The notes under the pieces are model-generated. The model was not told where the DNA came from, made no database searches, and worked only from the letters and a program-made list of their open reading frames with translations. From UBA7803 sp041686955 (lineage in GTDB: Bacteria > Pseudomonadota > Gammaproteobacteria > Pseudomonadales > Azotimanducaceae), in NCBI GenBank assembly GCA_041686955.1, contig JAWLCV010000038.1, positions 1 to 39,508 of the forward strand: DNA of 39,508 nt. Reading direction: 5' to 3'. Both the position numbers and the translations under genes were made by a program. Below are positions 1 to 8,027 of this stretch, piece by piece. Numbering within the stretch: the stretch's first letter is position 1; every line of letters starts with the position of its first letter.

Positions 1-1083
1 CAGATGCTGCCACTGCAACGGGTCTCCTTTGATGAGACTGGTGATGAGGGTGGCCTGGCTGAGGCTCGGCACCATCATCAGCGCGGCGCCGGGATCGAGG
101 TCCAGGAGCTGGGTGACGATGAGCGGCAGGGTGGGAACCAGGACCACCAGGGTGAGATAGGTCTGCGCTTCCTTGTAGCTCTTGGCGAACGAGGCGACCA
201 CCGTGAGCAGGGCGGCCCCCAGGGCGATGAGCGGCATGGCGATTAGGAAGATTGCCGTGCAGGTGGTCAAGCCGAGCTCGAGCGACATGCCCACCCGGTG
301 CAGCGGCACGAAGGGCAACGACAGGGACAGGCTGGTCAGAAACAGCACCAGCGACGCGGCGCTGAACACGCTGGCGGCGGCGATCTTGCCGAGCACCAGC
401 GACGTGCGCGAGACGGGCTGGGAAAGCAGCGGCTCGAGCGAGCCGTGCTCGCGTTCTCCTGCGGTGGCATCGATGGCGATGTAGAACCCGCCCATGAATA
501 TCACCAGCACCAGCAGATAGGGTAGGGTGGCCAGGATCGACAGGGCCCGCGCGGCCGGCGACGCGGTGTCGATGGCGGCGACCCGCACGGGTGCCAGCAC
601 CGCTGGGTCGATGCCCCGGAGCTGCAGCCGCAGCATCCCGATCTGCTGCGCGTAGTGACCCACCATCTGGCGAACCTGCTGGAAATGGCGCTGGACGGCT
701 CCCATGCGCGAGCTGTCGTAGATCAGCGAGACGGCGTTGCTCCGGCCGCTGCGGAAGCGCCGCGGATAGTCCGGGTCGATCACCAGCACCAGATCCTCCC
801 GGCCGTCGGCCACCGCCTGGCGCGGGTTCTCGAGGGAGGCGGGGATGACTGTGACGTTGTAGCGGGCCAGATGCGCCATGAGCCCGGGAGCGTGCTCGCT
901 GCCCACCACCGTGAGCGGAAACCCCTCCCGGCTCTCGCCCAGAGACGTCTGCAGGACGAACGCCATCAGGGCGACGAACAGGGCCGGCCCCAGCACCGCC
1001 ATGGCGAAGGACGCGGTGACCGTGCGCCGGTCGCGCAGGTTGTCGCGGCACTCCTTGGCCAGCACCACGCGAAACCCGCTCAC
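1..1083 (-). CDS. ABC-2 type transporter permease, NatB-like (partial, runs off the left edge)
   Basis: The minus-strand frame is open from a GTG at 1083 to base 1, giving 361 codons with no stop, so the C-terminus is outside the window. The GTG overlaps the TGA of the upstream ATPase gene (GTGA), a typical coupled pair. The product starts VSGFRVVLAKECRDNLRDRR, has a membrane segment near residues 25-40, a long soluble extracytoplasmic stretch, and a second hydrophobic cluster from about residue 205 onward. Between the clusters of the second region is the element GEREHGSLEPLLSQPVSR, which is characteristic of NatB/ABC-2 sodium-exporter type permeases. The likely role is the membrane subunit of an exporter with the ATPase at 1080-1805. 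The substrate is unknown; NatAB of Bacillus exports Na+, but that assignment is not safe for this protein. Confidence 0.82.
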   Translation of the reverse strand, partial: MSGFRVVLAKECRDNLRDRRTVTASFAMAVLGPALFVALMAFVLQTSLGESREGFPLTVVGSEHAPGLMAHLARYNVTVIPASLENPRQAVADGREDLVLVIDPDYPRRFRSGRSNAVSLIYDSSRMGAVQRHFQQVRQMVGHYAQQIGMLRLQLRGIDPAVLAPVRVAAIDTASPAARALSILATLPYLLVLVIFMGGFYIAIDATAGEREHGSLEPLLSQPVSRTSLVLGKIAAASVFSAASLVLFLTSLSLSLPFVPLHRVGMSLELGLTTCTAIFLIAMPLIALGAALLTVVASFAKSYKEAQTYLTLVVLVPTLPLIVTQLLDLDPGAALMMVPSLSQATLITSLIKGDPLQWQHL

Positions 1084-1805
1084 GCCGGCACCGCTCCAAC
1101 CGCCCGGACGAAGGCTTCCTCCAGGTCCGACTCGCCGGTGCGCTGACGCAGCGCCTCCAGGGACCCGGCGAACGGCACCCGTCCCTGGGCGACGATCACC
1201 ACGTCGTCACACAGGGCCGCCACCTCCTGCATCACGTGGCTGGAGAACACCACGCAGCGACCCTCGGCCTTGAGCGCCAGAATCATCTCGCGCAGCCCCC
1301 GGGTGGCCATGACGTCGAGCCCGCTCGTGGGCTCGTCGAGAATCACGTTCCTCGGGTCGTGCACCAGGGCCCGGGCCAGCGCCACCTTGATGCGCTGACC
1401 CTGGGAGAAACCGGTCACCCGGCGGTCGGCGATCTCGCCCATGTCGAGACGTTCGATCAGCGTCTCGACCCGGTCCCGCAACGGCCGGCCCGCCAGGCCG
1501 TGCAGCGCGCCGAAGTAGGCGATGTTCTCCCGCGCGGTGAGGCGCGCGTAGAGGCCGGCGTTGTGGGGGAGCACGCCGATGGCGCGCCGGACCGCGGCGG
1601 GATCTCCGGCCACGTCGTGGCCGTCCACCACCGCGCGGCCCTGGTCGGCCCGCAGCACGGTGGCGAGGATCCGCAGGGTGGTGGACTTGCCGGCGCCGTT
1701 GGGGCCGAGTAACGCCGTGATGCGGCCGTCGGGTGCCGTGAGGCTGACGCCGTCCAGAGCCCGCACGGGGCCGAAGTGCTTAACCAGGGCCTCGGCGTCG
1801 ATCAC
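1080..1805 (-). CDS. ABC transporter ATP-binding protein, NatA-like
   Basis: A 241-residue nucleotide-binding subunit. It has Walker A GPNGAGKST at residues 34-42, the signature FSQGQ at 133-137, and Walker B VILDEPTSGLD at about 154-164 with the catalytic Glu158. The sequence VLPHNAGLYARLTARENI in the Q-loop region is typical of NatA-type ATPases. It hydrolyses ATP at the inner face of the cytoplasmic membrane to drive the permease encoded just downstream. The ATG at 1805 overlaps the stop of the hydrolase gene (ATGA), and its own stop overlaps the permease GTG. Hydrolase, ATPase and permease are therefore probably translated from one message. Confidence 0.9.
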   Translation of the reverse strand: MIDAEALVKHFGPVRALDGVSLTAPDGRITALLGPNGAGKSTTLRILATVLRADQGRAVVDGHDVAGDPAAVRRAIGVLPHNAGLYARLTARENIAYFGALHGLAGRPLRDRVETLIERLDMGEIADRRVTGFSQGQRIKVALARALVHDPRNVILDEPTSGLDVMATRGLREMILALKAEGRCVVFSSHVMQEVAALCDDVVIVAQGRVPFAGSLEALRQRTGESDLEEAFVRAVGAVPA

Positions 1806-3310
1806 GGCGGCGGCCCCAGCAGATCTACGAAGAACGGATCACCCTGCAGGCGCTCCAGGCAGCCGGCGTCGAGCTGGTCGACTTCCGCCGTGTCCACGAA
1901 GTCCGCGACGATCCAGGGCATGCAGCCCCGGGCGACCACCCCGTGACCCTGGCCCGGGGCGACCAGATGGCGGCTGTGGCCGAGCCCGGCGGCGGCACGC
2001 TCGGCGTACTCCGGCGGCGTGATGGGATCGTGCTCGCCGGACAGCAGCAGCACCGGCTTGTCCGAGCGCAGCGGCGAGCGCAGCTCCGGATCCAGCACAC
2101 CCTGGGGCCAGATCCGGCAGATGGCCTGGAGGGCACGCACCTGGTCGGCACCCAGATAGGTGGCTTCGAGGATCGGCCACAGGGCGTCGAGGTCCTGGTA
2201 GAAGGGGACGTCTTCGGTGCAGACGACGCTGTTGTGCATGCCGAGGCTCATGGCTCGCCCCAACTGGTGTTCGAGCCGCAGGGCTTCGGCCGCGATGGGC
2301 AGGTAGTTCTCCCGCACCGCGGCCTCCCGAATCATCACAGGGATCAGCGATGCCGTTTCCGGCGCATAACTCAGCATGCGCAGGGTCATCGCCAAGTGAC
2401 CGTAGCCCAGGGTCAACGGCTGCAGGCGGCCCGTCAGCGGATGCCGCAGCTCCAGCGGCACCGGTGTCCGCTTCAAGGCTCGCGACAGCTCCCGGAGCTG
2501 GCCGGCGAGGTCGGGGAACGCGTCGGCGCAGTAGTCCGCCTCCGCGCAACGGCGGAGCAGGGCGTTCAGGGTCGCCTGAGCGTTCTGGGCCACTTCGGGG
2601 CCGAGCGCCAGCCCGGGAGGCACGACGCCGTCCAGGATGAGCGTGCGCACAGCGTCCGGATAGCGCCGCAGGTAGAGCTGGGCCACCCGGGTGCCGTAGG
2701 AGACGCCGTAGAGGTTCCACGCGCGGTAGCCGAGCGCCTTGCGCACCGCCTCCAGGTCGTCCACCGCGAGGCTCGTGGTGTAGAAGCGGGGATCGCCGGC
2801 GATGGACTCGAGGCAGGCCCGTGTGGCCTTGCGGGTAACCTCCAGGTCCTGGGCGTAGGCGGCTTCCGGCTCCAGGTCGGGGCAGTTCAGGGGTGCCGAG
2901 CGGCCGGTGCCGCGCTGGTCCACGACGACGATGTCCCGCTCCCGGCGAATGCCGGCGAAGGCGCCCTCCAGATCCACGTACAGCGCGGCCGACGACGCGC
3001 CCGGCCCGCCGTTCACCAGGGTCAGCGCGTCGGCCCGGGGCTCGGCGGCCAGGGCCGGAATACGCGCCACGAACAGCTCGATGCGGCGGCCTCCGGGTTG
3101 CTCCGGATTCTCTGCCACCTCGAGCCGGCCGCACTGCGCCGCCACGCGTCCGGCACCGGCGCTGCCTTCGAGCTCGCAGGGCTGAAGGACGAGCTCGGCC
3201 GCCGCCGCGGTGGAGGCGCTGGCCAGGGCGAGCGTCAGCGCGAGGTGCAGGCCACGCCACCGTCTGCGGGCCGTCCGGCGTGAGGTCGCCTGCCATGCCG
3301 CACGTACCAT
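1802..3310 (-). CDS. secreted alpha/beta hydrolase, TAP-like (tripeptidyl/prolyl aminopeptidase family)
   Basis: The 502-residue protein starts with an Arg-rich n-region and a hydrophobic core ending in ASASTAAAA, a probable Sec signal peptide cleaved near residue 38. The alpha/beta-hydrolase elements are an oxyanion segment NGGPGASS (100-107), DQRGTGRS (131-138) and the nucleophile elbow GVSYG with Ser204. Asp428 in GEHDPITPP and His456 in GQGHG complete the triad. The distribution matches S33/TAP-like peptidases with the C-terminal TAP domain. It probably cleaves peptides or esters in the periplasm or outside the cell; the natural substrate cannot be read from sequence. It begins 20 bp after the ispB stop and overlaps the ABC ATPase start, which suggests a shared transcript. 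A second ATG is not favoured because it would shorten the signal peptide. Confidence 0.87.
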   Translation of the reverse strand: MVRAAWQATSRRTARRRWRGLHLALTLALASASTAAAAELVLQPCELEGSAGAGRVAAQCGRLEVAENPEQPGGRRIELFVARIPALAAEPRADALTLVNGGPGASSAALYVDLEGAFAGIRRERDIVVVDQRGTGRSAPLNCPDLEPEAAYAQDLEVTRKATRACLESIAGDPRFYTTSLAVDDLEAVRKALGYRAWNLYGVSYGTRVAQLYLRRYPDAVRTLILDGVVPPGLALGPEVAQNAQATLNALLRRCAEADYCADAFPDLAGQLRELSRALKRTPVPLELRHPLTGRLQPLTLGYGHLAMTLRMLSYAPETASLIPVMIREAAVRENYLPIAAEALRLEHQLGRAMSLGMHNSVVCTEDVPFYQDLDALWPILEATYLGADQVRALQAICRIWPQGVLDPELRSPLRSDKPVLLLSGEHDPITPPEYAERAAAGLGHSRHLVAPGQGHGVVARGCMPWIVADFVDTAEVDQLDAGCLERLQGDPFFVDLLGPPP

Positions 3311-3330
3311 CGCCCCGAGCCGCCGGACCT

Positions 3331-4356
3331 TCAGCTCAGGCGCGCGGTGGAGTAATCGGCAAGGTGTTCCAGCGCGTCACGATACTCGCTGTCGGGCAGC
3401 GCGCCGAGACTCGCGCGGGCCCGCTCACCCTCCCGGCGGGCGGCCTGCTGGACGTAGTCCAGGGCGCCGGAGCGACGAACGATGCCCAGAACGTCTTCGA
3501 GCCGTTCCGCCGAGCGGGCCATGATGGCCTCCCGGATCAGCGCGGCGTCCGCGGGCCGGCTGCAGCCGAGAGCGTGAATGAGCGGCAGGGTCAGCTTGCC
3601 TTCGGCCAGGTCGTCGCCGACGTTCTTGCCCATGACCTTGGCGTCGCCGGCGTAGTCCAGGTAGTCGTCCACGAGCTGGTAGGCCATGCCGAAGTGCACG
3701 CCGAACTGCTTCAGCGCGTTGATCTCGTCCGGGTCGTCGCTGCCGAGCACGCCGGCGGTGTGGGCCGCCGCCTGGAACAAGAGCGCGGTCTTGCAGCGGA
3801 TCACCCGCAGGTACTCCGCCTCGCTCAACGCCACGTTGCCGATGTTGGCGAGCTGCATGACTTCGCCTTCGGCGATGGTGTTGGTGGCGTCGGAGAGGAT
3901 GGCCATGATGTCCATGTTCTCCAGCTCCACCATGAGCTGGAACGCCCGGGAATAGAGAAAGTCGCCAACCAGCACGCTCGGTGCGTTGCCCCAGGTGGCG
4001 TTGGCGGTGGCGCGGCCGCGGCGCAGGTCGGAGCGGTCGACCACGTCGTCGTGGAGCAGGGTGGCGGTGTGCAGGAACTCGATGATGGTGGCGAGCCGCA
4101 CGTGGGCGGAGCCGTCGTAGCCGCAGGCGCGGGCCCCGAGCAGCACCAGAAGCGGCCGCAGCCGCTTCCCGCCGCTTTCGACGATGTAATGCCCGATCTC
4201 CTCCACCAGGCTCACGTCGGAGGTGAGCTGCCGCGGAATCAGCTCGTTCACGGCGGCGAAATCATGGGCCACCAGGGCGTAAACGGGTGCCAGGGCGCCG
4301 TGCCTGGCGGCGTCCTTGCTGACGGTGCTGGTAACGATGGCGGATTGTCCTGGCAT
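3331..4356 (-). CDS. ispB: octaprenyl (polyprenyl) diphosphate synthase
   Basis: A 341-residue trans-prenyl transferase that elongates farnesyl diphosphate with isopentenyl diphosphate to make the side chain of ubiquinone or menaquinone. The first Asp-rich motif DDVVD is at residues 103-107, followed by RSDLRRGRATAN. The second motif DDYLD is at 230-234, and the substrate-binding GGKRLRP is at 62-68. Length is close to the usual ~323 residues, with a short N-terminal extension. Divergent placement from rplU-rpmA-obgE is a classic gammaproteobacterial arrangement and supports the specific IspB call over other prenyl synthases. Chain length cannot be determined from the sequence alone. Confidence 0.95.
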   Translation of the reverse strand: MPGQSAIVTSTVSKDAARHGALAPVYALVAHDFAAVNELIPRQLTSDVSLVEEIGHYIVESGGKRLRPLLVLLGARACGYDGSAHVRLATIIEFLHTATLLHDDVVDRSDLRRGRATANATWGNAPSVLVGDFLYSRAFQLMVELENMDIMAILSDATNTIAEGEVMQLANIGNVALSEAEYLRVIRCKTALLFQAAAHTAGVLGSDDPDEINALKQFGVHFGMAYQLVDDYLDYAGDAKVMGKNVGDDLAEGKLTLPLIHALGCSRPADAALIREAIMARSAERLEDVLGIVRRSGALDYVQQAARREGERARASLGALPDSEYRDALEHLADYSTARLS

Positions 4357-4435
4357 CCTCGACCTTCCCTTTGGGCCGGTGAATGTTAGCCGTTTTCGGA
4401 CCGGCCATCTTCCCGGGACTGGTGCGTCGTGCGCG

Positions 4436-4464
4436 TTGTAATCCTATATGGTTGTCCGTAGAAT
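4436..4464 (+). promoter_or_regulatory. predicted sigma70 promoter of the rplU-rpmA operon
   Basis: A -35 hexamer TTGTAA (4436-4441) and a -10 hexamer TAGAAT (4459-4464) are separated by 17 bp. The -10 matches consensus at five of six positions and the -35 at four of six. Transcription would begin near 4471, giving a ~210-nt leader before rplU. Confidence 0.6.
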
Positions 4465-4575
4465 TACGCGCCTTCGCGAGCCCGGCCCCGGTAGCGGGGG
4501 GCATGGGCCGAGGCCGGATGGCCCGGACGGCACGCGGTGCTCGTGGCTCGTTGCACCGAATTTTTCGATTGTGAG

Positions 4576-4593
4576 GGCGCCGGTTCCGGCGCC
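4576..4593 (+). promoter_or_regulatory. GC-rich hairpin in rplU 5' leader
   Basis: GGCGCCGG (4576-4583) and CCGGCGCC (4586-4593) are perfect inverted repeats around TT. This would fold as at least 7 bp with a GTTC loop. It is not followed by a T-run, so it does not look like a simple terminator. A role in L21 autoregulation is possible but untested. Confidence 0.4.
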
Positions 4594-4683
4594 GGGTAAA
4601 GTTGATTCCCGAAGGACTCGGGCGCCCTGCGCGGCATTGTACCGCGTATGTCAGTGGCCGTGACGGTTCAGGAGTGGAAAGGT

Positions 4684-4995
4684 ATGTTTGCGGTTTTCTC
4701 GAGCGGTGGTAAGCAACACCGCGTGACGGAAGGCGAAATCGTGCGGCTGGAGATGCTGGACGCGGAGCCGGGTCAGGAAGTGGTGTTCGACAAGGTGCTG
4801 CTGGTGGCCGACGGCGACAACGTCTCCGTGGGCGCACCATACGTGAGCGGCGGCCGGGTCACGGGGCAGGTGGTGAGCCACGACCGGGCCAAGAAGATCC
4901 GCATCATCAAGTTCAGGCGCCGGAAGAACTACATGCGCACCCAGGGCCACCGCCAGTGGTACACCGAGGTGAAGATCACCGGCATCAACGGTTGA
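4684..4995 (+). CDS. rplU: 50S ribosomal protein L21
   Basis: From the ATG at 4684 the product is 103 residues, the same length as E. coli L21. It starts MFAVFSSGGKQHRV, matching the family opening MYAVxxxGGKQxRV. The C-terminal KKIRIIKFRRRKNY and GHRQxYTEVKI elements are L21 hallmarks for binding 23S rRNA domain VI. An AGGAG at 4670-4674 sits 9 nt upstream of this ATG, so the longer in-frame start at 4648 is rejected. rpmA begins 13 bp after the stop, and the two are cotranscribed in most bacteria. Confidence 0.97.
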   Translation: MFAVFSSGGKQHRVTEGEIVRLEMLDAEPGQEVVFDKVLLVADGDNVSVGAPYVSGGRVTGQVVSHDRAKKIRIIKFRRRKNYMRTQGHRQWYTEVKITGING

Positions 4996-5008
4996 GGAGA
5001 GATCGGCC

Positions 5009-5266
5009 ATGGCACACAAGAAAGCAGGCGGCAGCACCCGCAACGGCCGCGATTCGGAATCGAAACGCCTCGGTCTGAAGAAGTTCGGCGGTCAGTTCGT
5101 CAAGGCAGGCAACATCATCGTCCGCCAGCGCGGCACCCGTTTCCACGCCGGCGAGAACGTGGGCCTCGGCCGTGACCACACCCTGTTCGCCACCGCCGAC
5201 GGCCACGTCAAGTTCGTCACGCGGGGGCCGAAGAGCAGAAAGTACGTGACGATCGAGAAGGCGTAG
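5009..5266 (+). CDS. rpmA: 50S ribosomal protein L27
   Basis: An 85-residue protein beginning MAHKKAGGSTRNGRDSESKR, the invariant N-terminus that reaches the peptidyl-transferase centre. There is no Firmicute-type cleavable N-terminal extension. GAGGAGA at 4994-5000 overlaps the rplU stop and gives an 8-nt spacing to the ATG. Together with rplU it forms the usual two-gene ribosomal operon, and obgE follows after a 124-bp spacer filled with heptad repeats. Confidence 0.98.
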   Translation: MAHKKAGGSTRNGRDSESKRLGLKKFGGQFVKAGNIIVRQRGTRFHAGENVGLGRDHTLFATADGHVKFVTRGPKSRKYVTIEKA

Positions 5267-5278
5267 CCGCCCCGATCG

Positions 5279-5385
5279 CGCTTTCCGCCATCCGCTGTCC
5301 GCCGGAAGCGCCGACCGACCACGTAGCCCCACCCGCTGTGCGACCGCGCCTCTTGCGGATAGCGGATAGCGGATAGCCGACAGCG
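5279..5385. repeat. heptanucleotide repeat element, opposed arms (copy 1)
   Basis: Between rpmA and obgE there are two period-7 tracts. At 5279-5303 the plus strand reads CGCTTTC CGCCATC CGCTGTC CGCC. At 5355-5385 it reads GCGGATA GCGGATA GCGGATA GCCGACA GCG, which is the same heptad family (CGCTATC) on the opposite strand. The two tracts therefore face each other as an imperfect inverted repeat with about 50 bp between. A related element occurs at 39410-39474. It resembles REP-type intergenic palindromes in layout, but I cannot assign a named family. Confidence 0.6.
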
Positions 5386-5390
5386 AAACC

Positions 5391-6569
5391 ATGCAATTCA
5401 TCGACGAAGCCAGCATTCGCGCGGAAGCGGGCAAAGGCGGCAATGGCTGCCTTTCGTTCCGGCGCGAGAAATACGTGGCCAAGGGCGGCCCGGACGGCGG
5501 CGACGGCGGTGACGGCGGCGACGTGGTGCTGGTGGCCGACGACGCCCTGAACACCCTAGTGGACTTCCGTTATCAGCCACTGTATCGGGCGGAGCACGGG
5601 CAGGCCGGCAGCGGCCGCAACAAGACGGGCGCCCGCGGCGCTTCGTGCCGCGTGCGCGTGCCGGTGGGCACGTCGGTGATCGACGAGGAAACCCTGGAGA
5701 CGCTGGGGGATCTCACCGAGCCCGGGCAGGAGCTGGTGGTCGCCCGCGGCGGCCGCCGCGGTCTCGGCAACACCCGGTTCAAGTCCAGCACCAACCGCGC
5801 GCCACGCCGCACCACCCCGGGCGAGCCGGGGGAGGTGCGTCAGCTTCGTCTGCAACTCAAGCTGCTGGCCGACGTGGGACTGCTCGGCATGCCCAACGCC
5901 GGCAAGTCCACGTTCATCAGCCGGGTTTCCGCGGCGCGGCCGAAGATCGCCGACTACCCGTTCACCACGCTGGTGCCGAGCCTCGGGGTGGTGAAAGGAG
6001 AGGGCGACGCCAGCCTGGTGATGGCGGACATTCCCGGTCTGATTCGGGGTGCCGCCGAGGGCGCGGGCCTCGGGGTGCAGTTCCTGCGGCACCTGGCGCG
6101 CACCCGGATTCTGCTGCATCTGGTGGAGGCGCTGCCGGCGGATGGCTCCGACCCGGTGGCCAACGCCCGGCTGATCGAGGAGGAGCTCGAGCGTTACAGT
6201 CCGGCCCTGGCCAGCCGCCCCATCTGGCACGCGCTCACCAAAATCGATCTGCTGACGGACGACGAGCGGCGCGCGCGGCTGGCCGCGCTGGCGGAAGCCT
6301 TTCCGCAACGCCCGCTGTACGCGGTCTCGGCCGTGAACGGCGAAGGCCTGGACGTGCTGGTACGGGCGCTGCTCGATGCCGTGGAGGAACACCGCCGGCG
6401 GCTGCGCGAAGACGAGGCCTTCGCCGAGGCCGAGGCGACGCTCGAGGCGCGCATCGGCGAAGATGTGCTAAAAAGCGCGCTGGCCAGGCGCCCGCCCCGC
6501 ACGGCGGCCGCTGACGAGGACGATGACGACGACGATGGCGACGTCGAGGTCGTCTACGTTCGCGACTGA
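5391..6569 (+). CDS. obgE: GTPase ObgE/CgtA
   Basis: A 392-residue ribosome-associated GTPase involved in 50S assembly and stress control. Residues 1-158 form the Gly-rich OBG fold (KGGPDGGDGGDGGDV near 31-45). The G domain has G1 GMPNAGKS at 166-173, the G2 region DYPFTTL and G3 DIPGLI at 213-218. NKxD is represented by TKID. The C-terminal tail is very acidic (a run of Asp residues before VEVVYVRD), as in gammaproteobacterial CgtA. The ATG at 5391 lies only 5 nt after the heptad-repeat tract and has no recognisable Shine-Dalgarno, which is unusual for an essential gene. proB follows 11 bp downstream. Confidence 0.96.
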   Translation: MQFIDEASIRAEAGKGGNGCLSFRREKYVAKGGPDGGDGGDGGDVVLVADDALNTLVDFRYQPLYRAEHGQAGSGRNKTGARGASCRVRVPVGTSVIDEETLETLGDLTEPGQELVVARGGRRGLGNTRFKSSTNRAPRRTTPGEPGEVRQLRLQLKLLADVGLLGMPNAGKSTFISRVSAARPKIADYPFTTLVPSLGVVKGEGDASLVMADIPGLIRGAAEGAGLGVQFLRHLARTRILLHLVEALPADGSDPVANARLIEEELERYSPALASRPIWHALTKIDLLTDDERRARLAALAEAFPQRPLYAVSAVNGEGLDVLVRALLDAVEEHRRRLREDEAFAEAEATLEARIGEDVLKSALARRPPRTAAADEDDDDDDGDVEVVYVRD

Positions 6570-6580
6570 CGCCGGGAATC

Positions 6581-7744
6581 ATGAACGACACAGAGCAGCA
6601 ACAGCGCCAGGAGCTGCGCCTGGCCCGCCGGGTCGTGGTCAAGGTGGGCAGCGCCTTGCTCACCGATCCGGCCACCGGCCTGGCCCGGGAGCGCATCCGT
6701 CGGTGGTGCGAGGAGATCGTCGGGCTGACGGGACCGGAGCGGCAGATTCTGCTGGTGTCCTCCGGGGCCGTGGCGGAAGGGGTGGCCCGGCTGGGACTGC
6801 GCCGGCGGCCGGCCACGGTGCACGGCCTCCAGGCCGCCGCCGCGGTGGGGCAGATGGGGCTGGTGGAGGCCTACGAGCAGGCGTTCTCCGCTCATGGCCG
6901 CCACACGGCCATGGTGCTCCTCACCCACGACGACCTGTCGAACCGGCAACGCTACCTGAATGCCCGCGCCACCTTGAACACGCTGCTGGATCTCGGCGTG
7001 ATCCCGGTGATCAACGAGAACGACACCGTAGCCACCGACGAGATCCGCTTCGGCGACAACGACACCCTGGCGGCGCTGGTGACGAACCTGCTGCAGGCGG
7101 ATCTGCTCATCATCCTCACCGACACCGACGGTCTGTACGAACAGGATCCGCGCCGCGACCCACAGGCCCCGCTGGTGACCTGGGCGGACGCGGCGGACGC
7201 GCGGCTCGACGGGATGGTGGGCGAGGGCGGCGTGCTCGGCCGCGGCGGCATGGTGACCAAGCTCAAGGCGGCGCGCATCGCCGCGCGCTCGGGAGCGCAC
7301 ACGGTGATCGCCGGTGGAAGGCATCCCGCCGTGCTGACGCGGATTCTGGCCGGGGAGGCGGTGGGAAGCCTGCTGTGCGCGACGGTTCTACCGCTGGATG
7401 CGCGCAAGCGTTGGATCGCCGGCCAGCTCCGACCCAAGGGGGACCTCGTTCTGGACGATGGCGCGGTGGCCGCGATCACCAGCCGGGGCGTCAGCCTGCT
7501 GCCGGTGGGCGTGGTGTCGGTGCGCGGCCGATTCTCCCGCGGCGACGTGGTGCGCTGTGTGGACAGCGGCGACCGCGTGGTGGCGCAGGGCCTGGTGAAC
7601 TATTCCAGCGAAGAGTCCCGGCGGCTGGCCGGAGCGGCCAGCGGCGAGATCGGCGAGCGGTTGGGGTACAGCCTGGAGCCCGAGCTGGTGCATCGGGACA
7701 ACCTGGTGGTGCTCGCCGGTGCGGTCAGCCCTTCAGAGCCTTGA
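6581..7744 (+). CDS. proB: glutamate 5-kinase
   Basis: This 387-residue enzyme phosphorylates L-glutamate in the first step of proline synthesis. The amino-acid-kinase domain carries VVVKVGSALLTD, SSGAVAEG, NENDTVATDEIRFGDND and GRGGMVTKLKAA. A C-terminal PUA domain (about residues 285-375) makes it the full-length two-domain form known from E. coli (367 residues). It follows obgE, the same neighbour order as in Pseudomonas. Its last codons overlap the 3' end of the convergent rpsT by 20 bp. proA is not in the window. Confidence 0.96.
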   Translation: MNDTEQQQRQELRLARRVVVKVGSALLTDPATGLARERIRRWCEEIVGLTGPERQILLVSSGAVAEGVARLGLRRRPATVHGLQAAAAVGQMGLVEAYEQAFSAHGRHTAMVLLTHDDLSNRQRYLNARATLNTLLDLGVIPVINENDTVATDEIRFGDNDTLAALVTNLLQADLLIILTDTDGLYEQDPRRDPQAPLVTWADAADARLDGMVGEGGVLGRGGMVTKLKAARIAARSGAHTVIAGGRHPAVLTRILAGEAVGSLLCATVLPLDARKRWIAGQLRPKGDLVLDDGAVAAITSRGVSLLPVGVVSVRGRFSRGDVVRCVDSGDRVVAQGLVNYSSEESRRLAGAASGEIGERLGYSLEPELVHRDNLVVLAGAVSPSEP

Positions 7745-7991
7745 TGGCAGAGTTCAGGCGGGATTTGTGCCGGGCAGCCTTGTTCTTGTGCATGATGCCG
7801 CGGTCGGCCATGCGGTCGATGACCGGAACCGCCGCCGTGAAGGCGGTGCTGGCCGCCTCGTGATCGCCGTTCGAGATGGCTGCCTGGACCCGCTTGATGT
7901 AGGTGCGCACCATGGAGCGCTGGCTCGCGTTGTGGGCGCGACGCTTCTCGGCCTGACGGGCGCGTTTCCGAGCTTGTGGGGAATTGGCCAA
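7725..7991 (-). CDS. rpsT: 30S ribosomal protein S20 (TTG start)
   Basis: Starting at the TTG at 7991 the product is MANSPQARKRARQAEKRR..., 88 residues, against 87 in E. coli. The longer in-frame ATG reading to 8234 adds ~80 residues with no S20 homology and would run through murJ, so it is rejected. A GGAG lies 6 nt upstream of the TTG. E. coli rpsT is itself known to start with UUG, a feature linked to S20 autoregulation, so the weak start is probably conserved. The promoter is at 8028-8056. The gene converges on proB with overlapping 3' ends. Confidence 0.96.
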   Translation of the reverse strand: MANSPQARKRARQAEKRRAHNASQRSMVRTYIKRVQAAISNGDHEAASTAFTAAVPVIDRMADRGIMHKNKAARHKSRLNSAIKALKG

Positions 7992-8027
7992 AGCAATCTC
8001 CGGGGGTCGTGGTCTGAAAGGCGCGGT

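Larger units (their letters stand above)
4357..4683 (+). other. ispB-rplU divergent intergenic region with long rplU leader
   Basis: These 327 bp lie between the ispB start (minus) and the rplU start (plus) and contain no convincing gene. They hold a good sigma70-type promoter for rplU at 4436-4464. The inferred leader is about 210 nt and contains a GC-rich hairpin at 4576-4593. An ATG at 4648 is in frame with rplU but lies upstream of the Shine-Dalgarno and is not the expected L21 start. I could not identify an equally clear promoter for ispB. Confidence 0.6.
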
